Assembly: GCF_000025625.1 (NCBI RefSeq)
Contig: NC_013922.1
Coordinates: forward strand, 1,674,001-1,738,000
Origin: Natrialba magadii ATCC 43099
GTDB lineage: Archaea; Halobacteriota; Halobacteria; Halobacteriales; Natrialbaceae
DNA length: 64,000 nt
Reading direction: 5' to 3'
Shown: in pieces, positions 48,138 through 56,261 of the stretch
Numbering within the stretch: position 1 is the first letter of the stretch
How the letters are laid out: each line of letters opens with the position of its first letter
The notes under the pieces: generated by a model
The model's database searches: none
What the model was told of the DNA's origin: nothing
The model's input: only the letters and a program-made list of their open reading frames with translations
Position numbers and translations under genes: made by a program

Positions 48138-49103
48138 CTACGGCTCGACCGCCGGCACCTCGACTCGGTCGAGCACGTTCTTGACCACCGCCGCACCGTC
48201 AACTCCCTCGATCTGTGCATCCGTCGTCAGCACGAGCCGGTGTTGCATCACCGGCTCCGCGATCCGCTTGACGTCGTCCGGCGCGACGTACTCGCGGCCC
48301 GAAATCGCCGCTCGCGCACGCGCCGCCTCGAAGTACCGCTGAATTCCACGGGGCGAAATGCCGATCTTCACCCGGTCGTCCCGTCTCGTTTCTCGCGCCA
48401 GATCAACGAGATAGCCACGCACCGCCTCTCCCATCGAAATTCGTTCTGGAACCTGCTGTAAGCGCTTGACACCGGCTGTATCGAGCGCCGGCTCGATCGT
48501 CGGCATCTTCGTCTCGCGAGCGCTCCGGCGCTCGATCAACTCGAGTTCCCCCTCCCGATCCGGGTAGCCGATCGAGGTCTTGATCATAAAGCGGTCGCGC
48601 TGGGCCTCCGGCAGTTCGAAGGTCCCCTCCTGTTCGACCGGGTTTTGCGTGGCGATGACGAGAAACGGGTCCGGAAGGTCGCGGGTTTCGCCGTCGACGG
48701 TGACCTGGCCCTCGTCCATCGCCTCAAGCAGCGCAGCCTGCGTTTTTGGCGGCGCGCGGTTGATCTCGTCCGCGAGAACGACGTTCGCGAACACCGGCCC
48801 CTTCGTGAACTCGAACTCGCCGCGCTGTTCGTTGAAGACGTGCGAGCCCGTGATGTCGTTCGGCAGCAGGTCAGGGGTGAACTGAATGCGGGAGAACTCG
48901 AGTCCGAGCGCTTGCGCGAACGCGAGCGCGGTCAGCGTCTTCCCGGTGCCGGGGACGTCCTCCAGGAGGACGTGGCCGCGTGCGAGGGCCGCTGTGAGCA
49001 CTTGCTCGAGGAACTCGCGGTCGGTGATGACTGCATCGCCGATGCGGGAGATGACTTCGGTACAGGTTTCGCTCGTCGAGACGGCTGAGACGTCGTCTGC
49101 CAT
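48138..49103 (-). CDS. MoxR-family AAA+ ATPase
   Basis: 321 residues. Walker A EDVPGTGKT (about 48-56), Walker B NVVLADEINRAPPKTQAALL, sensor VIATQNPVEQEGTFELPEAQ and arginine finger region DRFMIKT. It should act as a chaperone-like ATPase on the DUF58 protein. It is convergent with the DUF7519 gene (22 bp apart), not in the same operon, so it is under separate control. Confidence 0.93.
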   Translation of the reverse strand: MADDVSAVSTSETCTEVISRIGDAVITDREFLEQVLTAALARGHVLLEDVPGTGKTLTALAFAQALGLEFSRIQFTPDLLPNDITGSHVFNEQRGEFEFTKGPVFANVVLADEINRAPPKTQAALLEAMDEGQVTVDGETRDLPDPFLVIATQNPVEQEGTFELPEAQRDRFMIKTSIGYPDREGELELIERRSARETKMPTIEPALDTAGVKRLQQVPERISMGEAVRGYLVDLARETRRDDRVKIGISPRGIQRYFEAARARAAISGREYVAPDDVKRIAEPVMQHRLVLTTDAQIEGVDGAAVVKNVLDRVEVPAVEP

Positions 49104-49190
49104 CGGTTGGCGTTGTCGACGCGGTCACATGAAGATACTGGCAGCCGAACAGACGCCAGTCGGCAGACAGGGTGGAGCAGAAGCGAAGGC

Positions 49191-49213
49191 TTTTGCGCGC
49201 CGGCGCGCCAAAA
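49191..49213. promoter_or_regulatory. Palindrome at the trpS promoter
   Basis: GCGCGCCGGCGCGC (49195-49208) is a perfect 14-bp palindrome bordered by TTTT and CAAAA. TTTT lies about 28-31 bp before the trpS ATG, at the TATA position, and the palindrome covers the expected transcription start. It could be an operator. Confidence 0.4.
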
Positions 49214-49221
49214 CGGTGATA

Positions 49222-50934
49222 ATGACCGGAGACGACCCACGCGAGGAGCGGGGACCGGAGTTCGAGTTCGAGTTCGATTCCGATTCCGATTCCGATCTCG
49301 AGGACGAAGGCGAAGGCAAAGACAAACGCGCAGGCCTTCGAACCGATGGCGGCGCAGCGGGTGCCGATGATGTCGCGCTCGACCCCTGGGGCTCCTCGAC
49401 CGTCTCCGACTACCGTAAACTGTTCGAGGAGTTCGGCATCGAGGAGTTCGACGACGTGCTACCGGAGGTTCCTCACCCCCACTACCTGATGCGCCGGGGC
49501 GTCATCTTCGGCCAACGCGACTACCGACCCGTCGTCGAGGCGCTCCAAAACGACGAGCCCGCGGCCGTCCTCTCCGGGTTCATGCCGACCGGCGACCCGC
49601 ACATCGGCCACAAACTCGTCTTCGACGAGATCATCTGGCACCAGCAACAGGGCGCAGACGCCTACGCCCTGATCGCCGACCTGGAGGCGAACTCGGCCCG
49701 GGGCATGTCCTGGGAGGAGATCGACGAACACGCCCGCAGCTACCTGCTCTCCCTGCTCGCACTCGGCTTCGACCCCGAGGAAGGCGACCTCTACCGCCAG
49801 TCGACCAACCGCGAGGTACAGGACCTCGCGTTCGACCTCGGCGCAGAGGCCAACTTCTCCGAATTCCAGGCGATCTACGGCTTCGACGGCGAAACCGACG
49901 TCTCGCACATGCAGTCGGTCGTCACCCAGATGGCGGACATCCTCTACCCGCAACTCGAGGAGCCAAAGCCAACCGTGATCCCCGTCGGCCCCGACCAGGA
50001 CCCCCACGTCCGGCTGGCACGGGACCTCGCCGAACGGATGCGCTTTTTCAAGGTCTCGACGGCCTACGCCAGCTTCGAACTCGACGACGGAGAGCGCGAC
50101 CTCGTCGCCCGGTTCCACGAGGAACTCGATCCCGCCGACTTCGACGACGACCAGCTCCGGTGTGTCCACGTCGCCCAGACGCTGGAGGCGACACCGCTCT
50201 CCGAACTCGAGGTCGATGCGAGCACGCTCGACGGGGTCCTGACGAAGCTCAACGAAGCAGGAATGGAGCCACTTCGCCCACGAATCCGCTTCTCCGACCG
50301 GCGAGCGACCGAAGACGCCTTCGACGCCCTCATCGACGCTATCGACGGCGAGAAGCGCGTCTACGAAAACCACATCGACGCTTTCGAAATCGACCGCGCC
50401 GACGCGGCGGAACTCGCACGAGAGATCGAAGTCGACAACGGCGGCTACGGCTTCCAGCCGCCGTCGTCGATCTACCACCGCTTCATGACCGGCCTGACAG
50501 GCGGCAAGATGTCCTCCTCGGTGCCGGCCTCACACATCTCACTGCTCGACGACCCCGAAGACGGCTACAACAAGGTCAAGTCGGCGACGACGGGCGGGCG
50601 CGAAACCGCCGAAGAACAGCGCGAGAAGGGCGGCAAAGCCGACGAGTGTCCGGTCTACGAGCTGTACGCCTATCTGCTCGCCAGCGACGTTCACGAGAAC
50701 GAGGATCGTTCTCGTGCAGCCCATCAGAACCCGAAGGATTCTGAGGACGACGACGAGTTCGCAAAGCGCGTCTACGACGAGTGCGTCGGCGGCGAGCGCC
50801 TCTGTGGCGACTGCAAGGAGCAGGCCGCCCAGCTCATGAAGGAGTTCCTCGCGGAGCACCAAGAGAAACGCGCCGAAGTCGAGGAGCTACTCGAAAAGGC
50901 GGACATCGAACTCGAGTCGCCGCGGCGTCGATAG
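49222..50934 (+). CDS. trpS: Tryptophan-tRNA ligase
   Basis: Class I synthetase charging tRNA-Trp. 570 residues: a dispensable acidic N-terminus (residues 10-35, EFEFEFDSDSDSDLEDEGEG), then the HIGH sequence GDPHIGHKL (His127-His130) and KMSSS (429-433). Length is above bacterial TrpRS because of the acidic tail and of an insert with CVGGERLCGDC (Cys pair) near the C-terminus, the latter also found in haloarchaeal relatives. The start was set at 49222, the ATG that is preceded by a promoter-like TTTT; the longer frame overlaps the divergent MoxR gene. Confidence 0.94.
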   Translation: MTGDDPREERGPEFEFEFDSDSDSDLEDEGEGKDKRAGLRTDGGAAGADDVALDPWGSSTVSDYRKLFEEFGIEEFDDVLPEVPHPHYLMRRGVIFGQRDYRPVVEALQNDEPAAVLSGFMPTGDPHIGHKLVFDEIIWHQQQGADAYALIADLEANSARGMSWEEIDEHARSYLLSLLALGFDPEEGDLYRQSTNREVQDLAFDLGAEANFSEFQAIYGFDGETDVSHMQSVVTQMADILYPQLEEPKPTVIPVGPDQDPHVRLARDLAERMRFFKVSTAYASFELDDGERDLVARFHEELDPADFDDDQLRCVHVAQTLEATPLSELEVDASTLDGVLTKLNEAGMEPLRPRIRFSDRRATEDAFDALIDAIDGEKRVYENHIDAFEIDRADAAELAREIEVDNGGYGFQPPSSIYHRFMTGLTGGKMSSSVPASHISLLDDPEDGYNKVKSATTGGRETAEEQREKGGKADECPVYELYAYLLASDVHENEDRSRAAHQNPKDSEDDDEFAKRVYDECVGGERLCGDCKEQAAQLMKEFLAEHQEKRAEVEELLEKADIELESPRRR

Positions 50935-51066
50935 CGGACGACGATCTCGTCGCACTCGAGAAGGCGACGCTGTCCAGTTGGCTGGCATCTGTTTTCTCGA
51001 CAGCAGCATTATATTTTGGCGTCTGACGAAGTTATATAGGTGCGTTCGTGAAAGCACCCCTAACTG

Positions 51067-52617
51067 ATGCCCGCCTCTCGCCCTCCCGGCTCGTCCGATT
51101 CGACCGACGCCGCGGACGATCTCTTGCGCTGTGCGGACGTCCTCGGTACCTTTGGCGTGACGGCAACTGATCTCCAGCCACCACAGCCTCACGAGAGCAG
51201 CGGAGCCGACGACCTCGCGAGCGCACTGGCCGCCGAACTCGAGTCCGGTCGGAATCGAACCGCCGTGCTCCGCCAGCTCATCACCGAGAGCGAGCGCGGG
51301 CTCACCTGTTCGGCGCGCTACGCACAGGAGGCTCTGGAGCGCGAACTCGTCGCCGTCTTCGACGCCATCGGCTGGTCGTTCCAGTGCGAGCAACTCACCG
51401 CGGCACTGCGGTCGGCCGACCGGTTCCACCTGCAGGCGACCGACTACCGGGGCCGGCAACGCGAGACGACAGTTGAGTATCCCAGCACGCCGCTTGGCAC
51501 CGACAACCTGCCGGCCATCCTGCAGGCGATCAACGCCTCGATTCTGGCGGGCACCGACGCACAGTTCGTCCTCCTTTCGACGGGCGTCGATCGCTGGCGC
51601 GCCGCACTCGTCGAGGTGGGTGCACTCGAGTCCCTGCGCGATCGGTACGGCGAGCGGATCGACGTGGGCGTGGATGGCGAGTCGCTGCTCCCCGAGCACG
51701 GGGTGGCGGCGTACGTGCCCGGCGAGTTGGGTGGGGACTCGAGTACCGTTTCCGATGGCGAGAAGCCATGGCCCGACTGGGCGGAGGGCCGCGAACGGCA
51801 ACGGGGGCGGAAGCGGAGACAGGAGCAGGGTTGTGGGCAGGGACAGGGGCAGGGAAGCGGACAACAGCGTGACCGAGACGGCGACCGAAGTCGGGACGAA
51901 GACAGTGTCCAACCAACGCTAGACGAGTTTGGGTCGCTGATCGAGGAGGCGGAGGAGGACAACAAGGGAGAGGGTGAAGATGTGGATTCATCGACGAAGT
52001 CGCCACCCACTCCGTCCGCTGATGAGTCGTCAGCGGAAACAACTGGGACAACAGAAGGTGGCGAGTTCGAACTCCGCGGCTCGCCGAGTGTGTCGCGGGT
52101 GAGCGACGGGAGCGACGGGAGGGACGAGAGTGACGGAAGTGGCGGAAGTGGCGGGAGTACCGAAAGTAACGGGAGTGACAAGGAGGGCAACGCACGACAT
52201 CCCGAAGCCGAAACGAGCGTTGGAACTGCACTCGAGGGATTCGATCGCCCGTCAAATGAAGCAGATCAGGAGACGACGGACACCGACGACTTCGGCTCGC
52301 TCTCGGGCACCAGCACCACGGCACGCGTCTCGAACGACTCCTTCGGCAGCGACGTCGAGTGGGAGACCGAAGACGACCGGTATCGTGCACTGGGTGCCGC
52401 CCTCGGTGCAGGTGGGGCTGTGTCGGTTCGGGGGCTACTCGAGGACGACGAGTTCCTCCCCGAGTTGCCGGCAGCCGAAAAGGCGGAGACGCGCATCGAG
52501 TTCGCGGACGCGTTCGACCCGGCGGCGGTGACGCGGGCGAAGGCGGCGGCCGAGCAGTCGGGGTTCGTCTGGGTCGAGTCGGGGTCGCTGGAGACGACGC
52601 GGGTGTCGAACTCGTAG
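51067..52617 (+). CDS. Acidic haloarchaeal protein, unknown function, with a PIP-like motif
   Basis: 516 residues. N-terminal folded domain (about 1-230; LLRCADVLGTFGVTATDLQP, then AALVEVGALESLRDRYGERI), a low-complexity middle of about 200 residues rich in Asp, Glu, Ser, Gly and Gln, and a short C-terminal folded part (DDRYRALGAALGAGGAVSVR). QPTLDEF at about 280-286 fits the PCNA-binding pattern Q-x-x-L-x-x-F. TTATATAGG lies about 30 bp upstream of the ATG. No family recognised; a DNA-maintenance link is only suggested by the motif. Confidence 0.7.
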   Translation: MPASRPPGSSDSTDAADDLLRCADVLGTFGVTATDLQPPQPHESSGADDLASALAAELESGRNRTAVLRQLITESERGLTCSARYAQEALERELVAVFDAIGWSFQCEQLTAALRSADRFHLQATDYRGRQRETTVEYPSTPLGTDNLPAILQAINASILAGTDAQFVLLSTGVDRWRAALVEVGALESLRDRYGERIDVGVDGESLLPEHGVAAYVPGELGGDSSTVSDGEKPWPDWAEGRERQRGRKRRQEQGCGQGQGQGSGQQRDRDGDRSRDEDSVQPTLDEFGSLIEEAEEDNKGEGEDVDSSTKSPPTPSADESSAETTGTTEGGEFELRGSPSVSRVSDGSDGRDESDGSGGSGGSTESNGSDKEGNARHPEAETSVGTALEGFDRPSNEADQETTDTDDFGSLSGTSTTARVSNDSFGSDVEWETEDDRYRALGAALGAGGAVSVRGLLEDDEFLPELPAAEKAETRIEFADAFDPAAVTRAKAAAEQSGFVWVESGSLETTRVSNS

Positions 52618-53003
52618 ACGGCGGAGAGTCCGGTCAGCAGAGAAATCGAAGGGACGAGAAACTACTTCGGGTCATCGCGTGCGATCACTGTCACCGTCCC
52701 GCAACGCTTTTGCACCATGCATCGTATCGAACGCGTATGGCACCCGAATCCACCGCCCGTGCCAGCGTCGTGCGAAAGCCACAGCTCTCGTGTGCGGGAT
52801 TCGGGTTCGTTTTTGCGGGCTGAGTACGGGTCGGCGGACCCGCGGGGACCCACATCGGGTTGACGCGGCGAAACCGGCCGCAGGGGCGCTCCGCTGGTGC
52901 CGAGCAGGCAGTCACCAGCACCTCGGCTTCGAACCGCGCCGCTGCAGCATCGGTCCGAGTCGGAACCGCTAACTGACCACCACGCAGCCATCTATACAAG
53001 CGA
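52618..53003 (+). promoter_or_regulatory. Leader region of pheST
   Basis: 385 bp without a long gene. It contains a promoter-like GCTTTTGCACC (52706-52716), the possible leader ORF at 52737-52823, a 6-bp hairpin CGGGTC-GGCG-GACCCG (52827-52842) just after its stop, and an alternative stem CCGCG/CGCGG whose left arm (52840-52844) overlaps the right arm of that hairpin. Further on, GCTGGTG and CACCAGC (about 52893-52922) pair, and GCCGAG/CTCGGC compete with them. GC-rich DNA gives hairpins by chance, so this is suggestive only. Confidence 0.45.
52737..52823 (+). CDS. Possible Phe leader peptide, 28 aa, upstream of pheST
   Basis: ATG to TGA, 28 codons, ending SCAGFGFVFAG: three Phe codons (TTC, TTC, TTT) within five codons, close to the stop. 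A TTTT box lies 26-29 bp ahead of the ATG, the distance of a leaderless haloarchaeal promoter. The next gene, 180 bp downstream, is pheS. In bacteria, such Phe-rich leaders (pheM ahead of pheST in Escherichia coli) control transcription by attenuation. For archaea this would be new as far as I know. Real translation is unproven. Confidence 0.4.
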   Translation: MAPESTARASVVRKPQLSCAGFGFVFAG

Positions 53004-54512
53004 ATGCAACTACCAGCAGCACAGGTCGCGGTCTTGGAGGCCGCGAGCGCGGACGAAGCAACGTCCGTCGACGCCCTCGCCGAGGCGACCGACCTGCCCC
53101 CGGAGACCGTCACCGGCGCGGTCTTCGAACTCGAGGACGAGGGGCTCGTCACCGTCTCGGAACGCGTCGACGAAACGATCACACTCACCGACGAAGGACG
53201 CGAGTACGCCAAGAACAAACTGCCCGAGATCAGCCTCTACGAGGCCGCACTCGAAGCCGGTGCCGACGACGCCCTCGTCTCGATGGGACAGGTCATCGGC
53301 ACGTCCGGACTCGAGGGCAACGCCGTCGACATCGCGCTCTCGAACTACGCGCGAAAGGGGTACGGCCAGATCGACAGCGGTGAGATCACGGCGAACCCGG
53401 ACGCCGATCCGGCGAGCGACGAGGAGGCAAGTGCACTCGAGTCCCTCGCTGCAGGCGACGGCCTCGACGACGTCGGGGTTCGCGACCAACTCGAGCGGCG
53501 CGGCCTGCTCGAAATCAGCGAGACGACGATCCGCGAGGCCACAGTGACCGACGACGGCGTGACGGAACTGATGGCGGGACTCGAGACGGCCGAAACGGTC
53601 GGCCAGGTCACGCCCGATCTCCTGACCGGCGGCGAGTGGGAAGACGTCGAATTCGCCGAGTACAACGTCGAAGCGGACGCAGAGCAGTTCGAAGGCGGCC
53701 GCGTGCACATCCTGCGCCAGACGGCCGACCGCGTGAAGGACGTCCTCGTCGGCATGGGCTTTCAGGAGATGGAGGGTCCGCACGTCGACGCGGACTTCTG
53801 GATCAACGACTGTCTGTTCATGCCCCAGGACCACCCAGCGCGCACGCACTGGGACCGGTTCGCCCTGGAGCAGCCGACGCACATCGACGACCTCCCCGAA
53901 GATCTCGTCGTGGACGTCGAGCGCGCACACAGGGAAGGCGTCGGCCCGGACGGCGAGGGCTATCACTCGCCGTGGGACGAGGACTTCGCCCGCGCACTTG
54001 CGCTTCGCGGCCACACGACCTCGCTGTCGACCCGCTATCTCTCCGGTGAGGAAATCGGCGAGATCGAACCACCCGCGCGCTTCTTCAGCGTCGAGAAGGT
54101 CTACCGCAACGACACCCTCGATCCAACGCACCTGCTGGAGTTCTTCCAGATCGAGGGCTGGGTAATGGCCGAGGACCTCTCGGTCCGTGACCTGATGGGG
54201 ACCTTCGAGGAGTTCTACGCCCAGTTCGGTATCGAAGACATCCAGTTCAAGCCCCACTACAACCCCTATACCGAGCCCAGCTTCGAGCTGTTCGGAACCC
54301 ACCCGACGACGGGCGAATTGGTGGAGATCGGCAACTCGGGCATCTTCCGCGAGGAGATGCTCGAACCGCTCGGCGTCGAGTGTGACGTGATGGCCTGGGG
54401 GCTCGCCTTAGAGCGACTGCTCATGCTGATGTACGGCTTCGAGGACATCCGAGACATCCACGGCACGCTGTGTGACCTGGAACTGCTGCGCGAGACGGAG
54501 GTGACCTACTGA
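53004..54512 (+). CDS. pheS: Phenylalanine-tRNA ligase, alpha subunit
   Basis: 502 residues, archaeal length. N-terminal winged-helix part (DEATSVDALAEATDLPPETV, about 15-34, as in archaeal PheS), then the class II catalytic core: VLVGMGFQEMEGPHVDADFW (motif 1 region), FSVEKVYRNDTLDPTHLLEF (motif 2) and GLALERLLMLMYGFEDIRD (motif 3). Forms the alpha2-beta2 enzyme with PheT, whose start codon overlaps the pheS stop. CTATACAAGCG lies too close to the ATG to be its TATA box, so transcription probably starts further upstream, in the leader. Confidence 0.95.
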   Translation: MQLPAAQVAVLEAASADEATSVDALAEATDLPPETVTGAVFELEDEGLVTVSERVDETITLTDEGREYAKNKLPEISLYEAALEAGADDALVSMGQVIGTSGLEGNAVDIALSNYARKGYGQIDSGEITANPDADPASDEEASALESLAAGDGLDDVGVRDQLERRGLLEISETTIREATVTDDGVTELMAGLETAETVGQVTPDLLTGGEWEDVEFAEYNVEADAEQFEGGRVHILRQTADRVKDVLVGMGFQEMEGPHVDADFWINDCLFMPQDHPARTHWDRFALEQPTHIDDLPEDLVVDVERAHREGVGPDGEGYHSPWDEDFARALALRGHTTSLSTRYLSGEEIGEIEPPARFFSVEKVYRNDTLDPTHLLEFFQIEGWVMAEDLSVRDLMGTFEEFYAQFGIEDIQFKPHYNPYTEPSFELFGTHPTTGELVEIGNSGIFREEMLEPLGVECDVMAWGLALERLLMLMYGFEDIRDIHGTLCDLELLRETEVTY

Positions 54513-56230
54513 TGCCAACGGTCGATATCGACCCCGACGAACTGCGCGACCTGACCGGCCACGACGACGTGGGCGACGAGGAACTCAAAGACGACCTGTT
54601 CGGTCTCGGACTCGAGTTCGAGGGCCGAACCGAGGACGGCGCGTTCGAACTCGAGTTCGCGCCAGATCGCCTCGACCGTCTCTCGGTTGAGGGCGTAGCG
54701 CGTTCGCTTCGCTACCAGTACGGCGACGCCCGCGGCGTGCACGTTCCGTCGACGAACTCGGCGGAATGGACCATCACAGTCGACGACTCAGTGCCAGACG
54801 AGCGCCCGTACGTAACGGGCGCGGTGATCCGTGACGTGAGTCTGGACGAGGATGGCCTGGACTCGCTCATCCAGTTGCAGGAGAAACTGCACGCGACGAT
54901 GGGGCGAAAGCGCGCGAAGGGGGCGATTGGGATTCACGACCTGACCATGCTAAAAGGGGCGTCGGCTACCGACACCGATACCCCAACCATCGAGTACGTC
55001 GGCGTCGAACCCGACGAGGACCGCTTCGTCCCGCTCGATTCGGACGCCGAGCTGACGCCCGCCGAGGTCCTGGAAGAGCACGACACGGGCCGCACCTACG
55101 CGGATCTCGTCAGCGAGTACGAACGCTACCCAGCGATTTACGACGACATCGGCCTGTTCTCGTTCCCGCCCGTCATCAACGGCCGCCGGACCGAAGTGTC
55201 GACGGAGTCCCGAGACCTGTTCGTCGAGATGACCGGCACCGACCAGTGGACGATCGACAAGATGCTGAACATCGTCTGCTACGCGCTCGCGGCCCGCGGA
55301 GCGACGATCGAGGATGTGACGGTCCAGTATCCTGATCATGAACTCGTTCGTCCGGATCTCTCGACGAAAACGAAATCCGTCCCGCACAAGCGCATCGAGA
55401 CGATTCTGGGACTCAACCTCGATCCGGACGAAGTGGTCGACCTGGCAGAACGATCCGGACTCGAAGCCACAAAAGAAGACAGCGAAGACGCCGGCAAACT
55501 CGTCTACGAGTTCACCATCCCACCCTACCGCGTCGACGTGCTCCACCCACTCGACGTCATCGACGACCTCGGCCGGGCCTACGGCTTCAACGAACTCGAG
55601 CCGGAGTACCCCGACGTGGGCACCGTCGGCGGCCGCCACAAGCGCTCCCGACTCGAGGACGCCGCGCGCACGCAACTCGTCGGCCTCGGCTTCGAGGACC
55701 TGCTCAACTTCCACATGATCAGCGAGGAGGAGAACTACGAGCGCCTCGATGTGGCCCCCGACGCGGACGCCTACGGCGCTGGCGAGGCTGCGACGATCAA
55801 GGAACCCTACAGCGAGGACTTCACAATGTTGCGGACGTGGGTCATGCCGTCGCTCCTGATGGTCCTCGAACGCAACACCCACCGCGCGTACCCACAGCAC
55901 CTCGCAGAGATCGGATTCACCGCTGCCGTCGACGAACGCGAGAACACTGGCGTCACCGAGCAGCGCCACGTCGGTGCCGTGCTCGCGAATCACGACGCCG
56001 GTTACGAGGACGCCAAGGCACGCCTGCAGGCGCTGGCGCGGCGCTTCGACGTAGAACTCGAGACGCCGCCGACCGAACACCCGACCTTCATCTCGGGTCG
56101 GACGGCCGCCGTCGTCATCGACGGCGAGGAAGTCGGCGTCATCGGCGAGGTCCACCCGAAGGTGCTCGTCGAGCACGACCTCGAGGTGCCGGTTGCGGCG
56201 TTCGAGTTCGAGTTGGCGGCGCTGCAGTAG
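54512..56230 (+). CDS. pheT: Phenylalanine-tRNA ligase, beta subunit
   Basis: 572 residues, complete (B1-B7 domains of the short archaeal/eukaryotic type). Editing domain near LFSFPPVINGRRTEVSTESR (about 210-229), and the B5/catalytic-like parts IPPYRVDVLHPLDVIDDLGR and LLNFHMISEEENYER. The TGATG overlap with pheS means translational coupling. The protein edits mischarged Tyr-tRNA-Phe and holds the tRNA. Confidence 0.95.
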   Translation: MPTVDIDPDELRDLTGHDDVGDEELKDDLFGLGLEFEGRTEDGAFELEFAPDRLDRLSVEGVARSLRYQYGDARGVHVPSTNSAEWTITVDDSVPDERPYVTGAVIRDVSLDEDGLDSLIQLQEKLHATMGRKRAKGAIGIHDLTMLKGASATDTDTPTIEYVGVEPDEDRFVPLDSDAELTPAEVLEEHDTGRTYADLVSEYERYPAIYDDIGLFSFPPVINGRRTEVSTESRDLFVEMTGTDQWTIDKMLNIVCYALAARGATIEDVTVQYPDHELVRPDLSTKTKSVPHKRIETILGLNLDPDEVVDLAERSGLEATKEDSEDAGKLVYEFTIPPYRVDVLHPLDVIDDLGRAYGFNELEPEYPDVGTVGGRHKRSRLEDAARTQLVGLGFEDLLNFHMISEEENYERLDVAPDADAYGAGEAATIKEPYSEDFTMLRTWVMPSLLMVLERNTHRAYPQHLAEIGFTAAVDERENTGVTEQRHVGAVLANHDAGYEDAKARLQALARRFDVELETPPTEHPTFISGRTAAVVIDGEEVGVIGEVHPKVLVEHDLEVPVAAFEFELAALQ

Positions 56231-56261
56231 ATCGTCGCCGACGTTTCTCGGCGGCTACCGT

